A DNA stretch of 64,000 bases. Origin: Nostoc sp. KVJ3. GTDB lineage: Bacteria; Cyanobacteriota; Cyanobacteriia; Cyanobacteriales; Nostocaceae. Made by a program: the position numbers and the translations under genes. Below are positions 7,911 to 16,267 of the stretch, piece after piece. Position 1 is the first letter of the stretch, and each line of letters starts with the position of its first letter. Location of the stretch: contig NZ_WWFG01000001.1 of the NCBI RefSeq assembly GCF_026127265.1, forward strand, positions 3,895,501 through 3,959,500. The letters run 5' to 3'. The notes beneath the pieces are model-generated. The model did no database searches and was not told where the DNA came from. It worked only from the letters and a program-made list of their open reading frames with translations.

Positions 7911-8371
7911 CTAGACTTTCTTAATCACATAAAGTACATCATATCTCTGCTGAATTGATTTCCCCACAAAAAATCCAAACAAAGACAAATTAGTATTAAT
8001 TAATTATTAAAACATTTACCCTATAGTACACTGTGTATTATGGTAATTTTACTGTGAGTGATATTGGTAGCCAATTTATTCACAATAAATATACTGAAAT
8101 ATTAATATGTGGCAGTCAAAGTTAGGACTGCCGCAGCTTTTCATGCGTTCAAATCGCATTTTAGTACGTAAGTAGCTGTCTTGCATGGCACCAAGTTAAA
8201 ACACAGTTCTTACCCTGAATCGTTCCCTGCCCCTGGACTGGAAACGTTGAGATACAAAACTTTGGACTTATCTTAGTGCCATTCGGAACTGTCTTTAATT
8301 AAACAAAACAGAAACACTGTTTCTCTTTTATTCTCAAAGTTTTTAGCTGTCAGAAATTTTGGAAAATAACT
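7911..8371. other. AT-rich intergenic region before the calpain-repeat gene
   Basis: No gene is supported. A partial echo of the preceding element occurs at 7915-7945 (CTTAATCACATAAAGTACATCATAT, compare 7814-7840). The remainder is AT-rich with no recognised RNA or clear promoter. The long spacer (about 460 bases) may hold the control region of the gene starting at 8372. Confidence 0.5.
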
Positions 8372-11300
8372 ATGTTCGAGACTTCACCCGAATCAAATCC
8401 CTTTCATTCCATTCACGATCCAGGTTATCAAAGCTTCCTCAATATAAATCCGGGAATATCAGATTTAAGAGTTTTACCTGAGAGCAAGATCCCCACAAAG
8501 GAGCATTCTTTGAGTCCTGGGTTGGATATTAACCAAATTGACCAATTAATCAAAGGTTATACGCCAACTGCCATTCCTGAACTATCCAACAACCATGTTA
8601 TCAAGCAAACCTCAGCCGCTTCCGGCAAAGCTGGAGAAGGCGCTGTAGATTCGCTGACAGGTAACGCTTTTAGTCAAGTAAACAATAGCATTACAAGTCA
8701 AGCACTCTCTGCCTCTGCCTTTCTACCAGACCTCATAGTACAAAATACCGTTTCGGCTCCTAGTTCTGCCTCTGCCGGCAGTACCATCCAAGTTAGCTAT
8801 CAAGTTGAAAACCAAGGCGATGCCACTGCTGATTCTAACTACACCAAGTTTTATCTCTCCAAGGATCTCTATATCGGAAGTGACGATACATTCTTAGGCT
8901 ATGACTATGTTGATAGCATTTCATCTGGTTACTATAGATCGGAGTCAACCACACTCACAATCGACAGTAGCGTTACCGCAGGTAGCTATTATCTGGTGTA
9001 TGAAGCTGATGGCTATGATTATGTTGCCGAAAGCAATGAAAACAACAACGCTGTTGCCGGACTAATTACAATTACAAAACCAGACCTAGCTATCACCGCC
9101 ATCTCAGCTACTTCTGGAACCGCCGGAAATTATCTCGACTTCAGTTACAACATTAAGAATCAAGGAACCGGCAGTTCTGGCTATAGCAACACAGCCTTCT
9201 ATCTCTCCAAAGATACGAAGTTAGATAGTTCTGATACCTATTTAAATTATGACTATGTGAGTTCCTTGGCAGCCGGAACTACCAGCACAGAATCCACTTC
9301 TGTTTACCTTGACGGCAGTCTGACTCCAGGAACTTACTATCTCTTTGCTGAAACCGATGGCTGGAATTATGTCGCCGAGAGTAATGAAAATAACAACATT
9401 GTCTATAAAACGATTACTGTTAACAAACCAGATTTAGCTATCACCGCCATCTCAGCCACCTCTGGAACCGCCGGAAATTATCTCGACTTCAGTTACAACA
9501 TCAAAAATCAAGGAACGGGTAGCGCTAATTATAGCTACAGTGCATTTTATCTCTCCAAAGATACGAAGTTAGATAGTTCTGATACCTATTTAAATTACGA
9601 CTATGTAAGTTCCTTAGCAGCCGGAACTACCAGCACAGAATCCACTTCTGTTTACCTTGACGGCAGCCTGACTCCAGGAACTTACTATCTCTTTGCTCAA
9701 GCCGATGGCTGGAATTATGTCGCCGAGAGTAATGAAAATAACAACATTGTCTATAAAACGATTACTGTTAACAAACCAGATTTAGCTATCACCGCCCTCT
9801 CAGCCACCTCTGGAACCGCCGGAAATTATCTCGACTTCAGTTACAACATCAAAAATCAAGGAACGGGTAGCGCTAATTATAGCTACAGTGCATTTTATCT
9901 CTCCAAAGATACGAAGTTAGATAGTTCTGATACCTATTTAAATTACGACTATGTGAGTTCCTTAGCAGCCGGAACCACTAGTACAGAATCCGCTTCCGTC
10001 TATCTTGACAGCAGTCTGACTCCAGGAACTTACTATCTCTTTGCTCAAGCCGATGGCTGGAATTATGTCGCCGAGAGCAATGAAAATAACAACATTGTCT
10101 ATAAAGCAATTACTATTAACTCCCCCAAACAAGACCTAGTTATCAGCAGTATCTCAGCCACATCTGGCAAACCTGGCAGTTATCTCAACTTCAATTACAG
10201 CATTAAAAATCAAGGTACTGCTAGTGCCGATGATAGCTACACTGCATTTTATCTCTCCAAAGATACAAAGTTAGATAGTTCTGATATCTATTTAGATTAC
10301 GATCATGTGAGTTCATTAGCAGCTGGAGTTTCTAGTAATAGGTCTGCTTCTGTCTACATTGATAGCAATTTAACTTTAGGAAATTACTATCTCTTTGCCG
10401 CAGCTGATGATTGGGATGATGTCGCCGAGAGTAATGAAAATAACAACATTGCCTATAAAGCAATTACGATTAGTGGATCTGCCAAGCCAGACCTTGTAAT
10501 CAGCAGTATTTCCGCTACATCAGGAACATCTGGCAGCAATCTCAATTTCACTTACAAGATTAAGAATGAAGGCAGTGCAACCGCGAATAGTAATTACACT
10601 GGATTCTATCTTTCCAAAGATACGACTTTAGATAGTTCTGATACTTACTTAGGATCGGATACCGTAAATTCATTAGCAGCGGGAGTTTCCAGTTCAGAAT
10701 CTGCTTCTGTAGCTCTGAGCAGTACTCTGATTACAGGGACTTATTATCTCATTGCTAAAGCTGATGCCGGAAACACAATTTCCGAAAGTAATGAAAATAA
10801 CAATTCTGCCTATCAAGCAATTGCGATCGCTGCACCTGCCAAGCCAGACTTAGTAATTAGTAGTATCACAGCTAGTTCTGGTGTATCTGGAACTAATCTC
10901 AGTTTCACTTACAAAATCAAGAATCAAGGAACGGTTAGTGCAAGTGCCAGTTCTACTCGATTCTATCTTTCCAAAAATACGACTTTCGATAGTTCTGATA
11001 TCTACTTAGGCTCAGATGCGGTCACTTCCTTATCGGTCGGACTTACTAACACAGAATCTGCTTCTGTGGCTCTGAGTAGCATCCTGGCTTCAGGAACTTA
11101 CTATCTCTTTGCTCAAGCTGATGGCGAGAACAAAATTTCCGAAAGTAATGAAAACAACAATCTTGCCTATCAAACAATTACGATTAAAGGATCTGATGGC
11201 GGTGCAGACTGGTTTAGTGACAATCTCAAAGATGCAGAACTGATTAGTTTGACTCGTACCCTTGCAGGTGATGGGAATTTGAGTCGCAATGACATGATTT

Positions 11301-12319
11301 CTGTGTTCCGTAATGCTAAAGATGGTGCTGTTATTGATGCTAAGGAACTGACAGATCTCCGCACCATTGTTAGTAATGCTAGCCGCTTTACTATGCAAGA
11401 TTATGTTCGAGTTCTTTCAGACTACATAGTTAACGGAAATCCGGCGAACCAGTGGTGGACAGGAGGCGCAACCACCCGGACAAACTTAGGGAATCTTTAT
11501 GCGGGTAGCAGTGACACCCAATTAGAAAAACTCATCGGCAAATGGTTCTTGGGAACCGATCGCCCCAATCCACTATCAGAAGGGGATACTGCTAATCAAA
11601 ATAGTGGCACAAATACTAGCGATAAAACTTATCGAGCCGTTAGTGGGTCTTTGTTCCAAAATGGCATTAGTGCAGATGATATTAATCAAGGAGCTTTAGG
11701 AGATTGCTATTATCTGGCAACCCTAGCTTCTATTGCCCTGGAAAAGCCTTCTTACATCCAAAATATGTTTATCGACAATGGAGATAATACTTACACTGTT
11801 CGCTTTTTCAATAATGGTGTAGCGAATTACGTCACAGTTGATAAGTATCTACCTACTGATTATTTTGGGCAGTTAACTTACGCCAGTTCTGGTCAGTCAT
11901 ACGATGATTCAACCAACGAATTATGGGTAGTCTTGGCTGAAAAAGCCTATGCCCAATTAGCAGAGTCGGGTTGGAGTCGCCCTGAGAACGTTAGTAATGC
12001 TTACGGTTCTATTGAGGGTGGATGGATGGATTATGTAATCAAGCAGGTGACTGGTTTAAGTGCAACTTTCCAAGATGATATTTCCAAAATGACTAAAACT
12101 CAACTGATTAACTTAGTTAATACTAATCAGATATTAACAGCTGGCTTTGTCAATGGAGAAGGTTATGGTGTACATGATGGTCACGCTTATACTATTACCG
12201 CTTACAATGCCACAAATAGTACATTCCATATCAGAAACCCTTGGGGATATGACGACGCGGATGTAACTTGGGAGCAATTGCTTAGTCTTAAGGCTGTCAT
12301 TATCTGGTCAAATACTTAA
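8372..12319 (+). CDS. Multi-repeat CARDB protein with C-terminal calpain-type cysteine protease domain
   Basis: The 1315-residue protein has four parts. Residues 1-118 are a low-complexity leader without an obvious Sec signal. Residues 119-940 hold seven CARDB-type Ig-like repeats of 116-119 residues, each opening with (P/Q)DL and closing with a NENNN block; opening residues are about 119, 237, 353, 469, 587, 706 and 825. Residues 940-1080 are a linker (WFSDNLKDAELISLTRTL). Residues 1085-1315 are a calpain (peptidase C2) domain with Cys1112 in QGALGDCYYLA, His1271 in DGHAYTI and Asn1289 in RNPWGYDD, so the triad is complete. CARDB repeats suggest surface or matrix location. The substrate is unknown, and secretion without a classical signal would need another route. 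Type I secretion is one guess. Confidence 0.88.
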   Translation: MFETSPESNPFHSIHDPGYQSFLNINPGISDLRVLPESKIPTKEHSLSPGLDINQIDQLIKGYTPTAIPELSNNHVIKQTSAASGKAGEGAVDSLTGNAFSQVNNSITSQALSASAFLPDLIVQNTVSAPSSASAGSTIQVSYQVENQGDATADSNYTKFYLSKDLYIGSDDTFLGYDYVDSISSGYYRSESTTLTIDSSVTAGSYYLVYEADGYDYVAESNENNNAVAGLITITKPDLAITAISATSGTAGNYLDFSYNIKNQGTGSSGYSNTAFYLSKDTKLDSSDTYLNYDYVSSLAAGTTSTESTSVYLDGSLTPGTYYLFAETDGWNYVAESNENNNIVYKTITVNKPDLAITAISATSGTAGNYLDFSYNIKNQGTGSANYSYSAFYLSKDTKLDSSDTYLNYDYVSSLAAGTTSTESTSVYLDGSLTPGTYYLFAQADGWNYVAESNENNNIVYKTITVNKPDLAITALSATSGTAGNYLDFSYNIKNQGTGSANYSYSAFYLSKDTKLDSSDTYLNYDYVSSLAAGTTSTESASVYLDSSLTPGTYYLFAQADGWNYVAESNENNNIVYKAITINSPKQDLVISSISATSGKPGSYLNFNYSIKNQGTASADDSYTAFYLSKDTKLDSSDIYLDYDHVSSLAAGVSSNRSASVYIDSNLTLGNYYLFAAADDWDDVAESNENNNIAYKAITISGSAKPDLVISSISATSGTSGSNLNFTYKIKNEGSATANSNYTGFYLSKDTTLDSSDTYLGSDTVNSLAAGVSSSESASVALSSTLITGTYYLIAKADAGNTISESNENNNSAYQAIAIAAPAKPDLVISSITASSGVSGTNLSFTYKIKNQGTVSASASSTRFYLSKNTTFDSSDIYLGSDAVTSLSVGLTNTESASVALSSILASGTYYLFAQADGENKISESNENNNLAYQTITIKGSDGGADWFSDNLKDAELISLTRTLAGDGNLSRNDMISVFRNAKDGAVIDAKELTDLRTIVSNASRFTMQDYVRVLSDYIVNGNPANQWWTGGATTRTNLGNLYAGSSDTQLEKLIGKWFLGTDRPNPLSEGDTANQNSGTNTSDKTYRAVSGSLFQNGISADDINQGALGDCYYLATLASIALEKPSYIQNMFIDNGDNTYTVRFFNNGVANYVTVDKYLPTDYFGQLTYASSGQSYDDSTNELWVVLAEKAYAQLAESGWSRPENVSNAYGSIEGGWMDYVIKQVTGLSATFQDDISKMTKTQLINLVNTNQILTAGFVNGEGYGVHDGHAYTITAYNATNSTFHIRNPWGYDDADVTWEQLLSLKAVIIWSNT
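8726..11190 (+). repeat. Seven tandem coding repeats, three nearly identical 348-base units
   Basis: Repeat units begin at about 8726, 9080, 9428, 9776, 10130, 10487 and 10844. The units at 9080, 9428 and 9776 are spaced by exactly 348 bases and differ at few positions, many of them synonymous; the outer units are more diverged. This pattern indicates recent in-frame tandem duplication in the middle of the array. Confidence 0.9.
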
Positions 12320-12367
12320 TCTAGTTGAGGATTAATCTTTCCCTGAGTATCAAAGATGAAAACAACG

Positions 12368-12394
12368 GGGAATAGTTAAGACTTTTCTATTCCC
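12368..12394 (+). terminator. Stem-loop after the calpain-repeat gene
   Basis: Inverted repeat GGGAATAG (12368-12375) and CTATTCCC (12387-12394) with an 11-base loop lies about 50 bases after the stop codon. Only short T runs follow, so termination would be weak. Partial read-through into the small secreted protein gene downstream is possible. Confidence 0.35.
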
Positions 12395-12414
12395 TGTTCC
12401 TTATTCCCTTATCT

Positions 12415-12918
12415 ATGATGAAAATTCAACCCTTTGTAACTCTTGTAGTTTTACTAATGTTAGTCGATGTCACAAGTGCTTGTGAAACATCTTTGACTTA
12501 TACCAATAATCAATCCCATTCTTCGCCCAAGTTGGTAATGACTAATAATACTTCTTTGGTCAAAAAAGTAACTCTTATTGCTAGAAAAGAAAATTTACCA
12601 CCTTTAGGTGTTCCTGTTGACCCTCAGCGTAATATTGGTTTTGCCTCAGTTATTATCCAGTTGGAAAATCCCCAAGAAACTACTGTAACTGTAAACCTTA
12701 CTAAGGTGGAAATTCGCAATTCCTCAGATGGACAATTACAAGATTTTCAGCAAACACCCCAAGAAATTAAGTTAAAACCTTTAGAAAATTCTGAGTTGGC
12801 TTTTCAGTTGACTAATAAAACTGGCTATGTAGGCAAGGATAAAGTTAAAGCAATTATCACTTATCAAATAGAAGGTCAAAGTAGCATTATGGAATCAGAG
12901 GCGGTTGAAGTTAATTAA
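12415..12918 (+). CDS. Small secreted protein of unknown function, possible lipoprotein
   Basis: The 167-residue product starts with a short basic region and a hydrophobic core (TLVVLLMLVDVTSAC), consistent with a signal peptide. The cysteine after TSA could be lipidated, but Thr at -3 is not the usual lipobox residue, so ordinary cleavage is equally likely. The mature part looks all-beta, with alternating hydrophobic strands (ASVIIQLENPQETTVTVNLTKVEI) and a short NTS-rich linker, suggesting an Ig-like or FixG-like fold. It lies 95 bases after the calpain-repeat gene on the same strand, so a joint role (anchor, inhibitor or substrate) is conceivable but unproven. No named family is recognised. 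Confidence 0.7.
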   Translation: MMKIQPFVTLVVLLMLVDVTSACETSLTYTNNQSHSSPKLVMTNNTSLVKKVTLIARKENLPPLGVPVDPQRNIGFASVIIQLENPQETTVTVNLTKVEIRNSSDGQLQDFQQTPQEIKLKPLENSELAFQLTNKTGYVGKDKVKAIITYQIEGQSSIMESEAVEVN

Positions 12919-12921
12919 GTA

Positions 12922-13069
12922 ATACCAATTTTTTATGAGGCTGCATAGAATTCGATCCCCCCTAGCCCCTCTTAAAAAGGGGGGAACCAGAAAAACATCT
13001 ATCAAAGTCCCCCTTTTTAAGGGGATTTAGGGGAATCAAGATATGTGCAACTTCACATTAAATTGGTAT
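12922..13069. repeat. MITE-like element with ATACCAATTT ends
   Basis: Terminal inverted repeats ATACCAATTT (12922-12931) and AAATTGGTAT (13060-13069) enclose a 148-base element. The core contains the pair CCCCTCTTAAAAAGGGGGG and CCCCCTTTTTAAGGGG. A second GTTGGTATAAG lies just outside at 13071-13082. It has no coding capacity. Confidence 0.7.
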
Positions 13070-13380
13070 AAGTTGGTATAAGTAAACTTAACCAGGTAAC
13101 ATAATGTAAAAACTATAAGACCTTGCGATTTTCATTCCACTTCATTCCACAACTCTTGGAGACGCTTTGCGTAGCAAGATCCCCGTTCGCTTAGCGTGTC
13201 GTAGACAAGGGGTACGTTACATTCGCAATAACATACATTGAAGTTTTCACACCGACTTACTTAAGTTAGGGAAAAGATGAAAGCGGGAAAGGGAAAAGGA
13301 CTTAAAACCTTTTCCCTTGCTTGCGTAAATATACTTATGCAAGATGTGTAATATTTTTAAACCAGCAGCACAGGATGCAA
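13070..13380. other. Intergenic region with a short dispersed palindromic repeat
   Basis: No gene is supported. At about 13150-13215 there is a cyanobacterial short repeat (GGAGACGCTTTGCGTAGC joined to AGATCCCCGTTCGCTTAGCG). A purine-rich stretch follows at 13267-13310 (GGGAAAAGG and its complement CCTTTTCCC), which can pair and may serve as a terminator for the ACP gene ending at 13381. Confidence 0.5.
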
Positions 13381-13641
13381 TTATTCGCTTAAATGTTGTG
13401 CTAGAGATGCGATCGTGGGATAATCCCAAATTACCCTTAAATCTAGCTCTTTGCCAAGCAAATTTCCTAAATCTCCTGTTAAAACTACCGCTACCGATGA
13501 ATCTAAACCATAACGGGCAAAAGTAGTTTCTACATTTATTTGCTCTGGTTCAATTTCTAGCAAATCTGCTAGATAAGAAATCAACCATTCTTTGATTTCT
13601 GTGGTAGATACTTTCAAAGCTTCAGTTTGTTGAGTAAGCAT
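13381..13641 (-). CDS. Free-standing acyl carrier protein (last gene of the lipid-type cluster)
   Basis: This 86-residue carrier has the phosphopantetheine attachment serine at Ser48 in YGLDSSVAV and the four-helix pattern (EIKEWLISYLADLLEI; VVLTGDLGNLLG; YPTIASLAQHL). The sequence is of the PKS/NRPS- or FAAL-associated ACP type rather than housekeeping AcpP, whose loop reads DSLD. ATG at 13641 is chosen because GGAGGA lies six bases upstream; a longer frame would overlap the desaturase. It is the natural acceptor for acyl groups activated by the FAAL encoded at 16254-18119. Confidence 0.88.
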   Translation of the reverse strand: MLTQQTEALKVSTTEIKEWLISYLADLLEIEPEQINVETTFARYGLDSSVAVVLTGDLGNLLGKELDLRVIWDYPTIASLAQHLSE

Positions 13642-13667
13642 AGATCCTCCAAAGGTTAAACTAAAAA

Positions 13668-14627
13668 TCAGCAAGCAGTTTTCTTCGCTTCAATCATTCC
13701 TGGGGTAGGAACTTTCACATCCCAAGCTAAACCCAATACTTCCAGAGTGCGAATCAAATAGTCTCCTAAATCAACTTGCCACCATTGCAAGCCGAACTTT
13801 GCCGAGTTAGGAAAAGCATGATGATTGTTATGCCAAGCTTCTCCTCCTGTAGGAATCGCTAGCCAAACATTATTAGTACTCTTTTCATTAGTATTGAAAG
13901 AGCGACTACCATACAGATGAACAATGGAATTAAGACTCCAAGTTAAATGATGTACTACAAAAATTCTGACTAGCCCTCCCCACAAAAATCCTTGCCATAT
14001 ACCTATCCAAGTACCTGATAATAGTCCTCCAAGAATAGATGGAATCAAAAGACCTAAAACAACAAAAGTTAGGTATTGTTGGTTGATTTTTGTCATCACC
14101 GAGTCTTGCAACAAATCCTTAGCAAATACTGTAGAGTTTGTGAGTTCACCGGTCAGCATCCAACCAATATGGCTGTGCCACATTCCCCTTAACTTTCCCC
14201 AAGGTTCTCCTTGGTAAAGGTTGGGTGAATGAGTGTCTCCTATCTGGTCACTGTATTGATGATGCCGTCTATGATTGCTAACCCAATTAATCACAGGGCC
14301 TTGAGCAGCCATCGAACCCAAAATAGCCAAAGTAACTCGAACAGATGGGTGAGTTTTAAAGGAACAGTGAGATAAAAGCCGATGATTACCTACAGTAACC
14401 CCTCCAACCATAGTTAGGAACCAGAAGACTAAAAATAGTTCTAATTCCATGAGACTAATCCCAAAATCCCAAGCGAATTTGAGGGCGATCAGTGTACCAA
14501 TCAAAGGAATTATGATTGTGGCTGCGGCAAACCGCTTCTGTACGGTTTGCAAGTAATCATTCTTGATTGTTATTTTTGCTTCTTTAGTTGAAGCTAATAA
14601 CAAAGGACTTTGATTATTTAACTGCAT
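13668..14627 (-). CDS. Membrane fatty-acid desaturase (delta-9/JamB-like, three histidine boxes)
   Basis: The 319-residue diiron membrane desaturase shows all three histidine boxes: HRLLSH (residues 82-87), HRRHH (119-123) and HNNHH (266-270). A further HHLTWSLNSIVH segment and four hydrophobic spans fit the stearoyl-CoA/DesC superfamily. Such enzymes introduce double bases of unsaturation into acyl chains using O2 and ferredoxin or similar donors. The setting, between an acyl-CoA dehydrogenase-like gene and an ACP downstream of a FAAL, suggests an ACP-bound acyl substrate, as for JamB-type desaturase/acetylenases, rather than a membrane lipid. Spacing is 32 bases from the upstream and 26 bases from the downstream gene. 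Regiochemistry cannot be read from sequence. Confidence 0.9.
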   Translation of the reverse strand: MQLNNQSPLLLASTKEAKITIKNDYLQTVQKRFAAATIIIPLIGTLIALKFAWDFGISLMELELFLVFWFLTMVGGVTVGNHRLLSHCSFKTHPSVRVTLAILGSMAAQGPVINWVSNHRRHHQYSDQIGDTHSPNLYQGEPWGKLRGMWHSHIGWMLTGELTNSTVFAKDLLQDSVMTKINQQYLTFVVLGLLIPSILGGLLSGTWIGIWQGFLWGGLVRIFVVHHLTWSLNSIVHLYGSRSFNTNEKSTNNVWLAIPTGGEAWHNNHHAFPNSAKFGLQWWQVDLGDYLIRTLEVLGLAWDVKVPTPGMIEAKKTAC

Positions 14628-14659
14628 TAGCTTTTATATCCTCATTCAATTCTTGAAAA

Positions 14660-16267
14660 CTAGACTTTTTTACAGAGATATTCATCAAGTTCATATTCTT
14701 CTCCAGCTAAATTTTGCTCGACATCACCAATTTTTTCTACATACTGATTAATCAGATTTTCTACCTGATTAGTATCTAGCAAAGTCTGCTCAGAGAGATT
14801 TTCTGCCAGAGCATTAGCTATCTTTGTCTGAAAATATTCTTGACCCCAGTTTTCGACACGTTTTAGTTCATCCGTTGGTTCACTTTGATATGACTTTTGG
14901 ATGCAACCAAGTACAAATGCCCATGCAGCTACGTCACCCAACTTTTGGGATAAGATTTTACTGAATTTCTTATTACTGCTCCGAGATAGGTTTTTATTTG
15001 TGAGTTCAGAAGCACAAGATTCAGCCGTGTGTTGCAATTGCTCACTGATTTTTGTAGCTCTCAGAAACTCATTAAGAGATGAACAGAGTTGAGGGGTATG
15101 GTATAAAGCTATTAAGCCTAAGTGCATTTGTAAAGTTTCAGTCGGCCCTTCAAAAATCCGAAACAAACGAGCATCCCGTAAGATTTGGGGCGCAATATTC
15201 GATTCGATATAACCCCGTCCACCTAGCAGTTGAACAAGATTATCTGCTGCTTGCCACATTAATTCGGGTGCGATAATCTTGGCGACAAGATAAGCTTCTG
15301 GAGGAACAGATTTTCCTTCATCTAAGGATGTAGAAATGGTTTTTACCAAGCACTCAACTGCGGCAATTGCTGCTGTTAAATCACTCAGACGTTGTAAAGT
15401 AATCTGTTGAGTTATTAGCCGTTCTATGCCGATTGAGCGACGGGTAGCATAACGCAGCATGAGTTGGGCACAGCGTTTCATTCCCCCAATACACGTTGCA
15501 GAAATTCCCAATCGTGCCAGTTGCATCGCGTCCTGCGCCACCTCAAAACCAGAACCAATTTCGCCTAAAACATTTTCACGATCAACTTTTACTTGCTCAA
15601 GGTAAATAGTATTCTGAACCATTCCTCGCATTCCCATAGTCAAAGCTTCATTACCTTGCCTCAATCCCTGAGCATTTTCTGGGATGGTAAATGCTGTGAT
15701 TCCCAAAGATTCGCCTTGTTCATCTACAACATGAGCAAAAATATTGATTGCGCTTGACCAAGATGCAGAACCGCTCCAAATTTTAGTACCGGTAATTAAC
15801 CAGCCACCATTGCCATCTGGATGAGCTTCGGCTTTGATTCCTCTGGGATTAGATCCCGCAGATGATTCTGTAATGGCAAAGGCTGCTAAATCTCTCCCTT
15901 GGGCTAAATTTTTGAGATAGGTTTCTTTGATTTCATCTGTACCATATTTAAGAATTGGATAGATTCCGAGAAAATTATTTACACCAACAAATGAAGCTAA
16001 GTTGAGATCGATCGCTGCAAGTTGTTCCATTACTTGAAACGTATCAGTGTAATTTAAGCCAAGACCGCCGGATGATTGGGGGATAATCATTCCTAACAAG
16101 CCTTTTTTGCCAAAGTCTAAAACGACATGGGGAGTTATACAGCGCCGCTCGTCCATCAGTCTAGAATTGATTCGTCTTTGGGCATAATCACGTAACCAAT
16201 GGATGACTTGTTCTGCACGTTGACGACTTGAACTTTCTAAGAACTGATTTTGACTATTGAACTGCAT
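14660..16267 (-). CDS. Acyl-CoA dehydrogenase-family flavoprotein, extended C terminus
   Basis: The 535-residue protein has the full acyl-CoA dehydrogenase fold in residues 15-390: ITESSAGSNPRG and the beta domain (TGTKIWSGSAS), then the helical domain with LLGGRGYIESNIAPQILRDARLFRIFEGPTE, in which Glu373 is the likely catalytic base. Residues 390-535 are an extra helical tail not found in short-chain enzymes. FAD-dependent alpha,beta-dehydrogenation of an acyl thioester is expected; the neighbours suggest the thioester is on ACP. The start ATG overlaps the FAAL 3' end by 14 bases, so translation is coupled. Confidence 0.88.
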   Translation of the reverse strand: MQFNSQNQFLESSSRQRAEQVIHWLRDYAQRRINSRLMDERRCITPHVVLDFGKKGLLGMIIPQSSGGLGLNYTDTFQVMEQLAAIDLNLASFVGVNNFLGIYPILKYGTDEIKETYLKNLAQGRDLAAFAITESSAGSNPRGIKAEAHPDGNGGWLITGTKIWSGSASWSSAINIFAHVVDEQGESLGITAFTIPENAQGLRQGNEALTMGMRGMVQNTIYLEQVKVDRENVLGEIGSGFEVAQDAMQLARLGISATCIGGMKRCAQLMLRYATRRSIGIERLITQQITLQRLSDLTAAIAAVECLVKTISTSLDEGKSVPPEAYLVAKIIAPELMWQAADNLVQLLGGRGYIESNIAPQILRDARLFRIFEGPTETLQMHLGLIALYHTPQLCSSLNEFLRATKISEQLQHTAESCASELTNKNLSRSSNKKFSKILSQKLGDVAAWAFVLGCIQKSYQSEPTDELKRVENWGQEYFQTKIANALAENLSEQTLLDTNQVENLINQYVEKIGDVEQNLAGEEYELDEYLCKKV

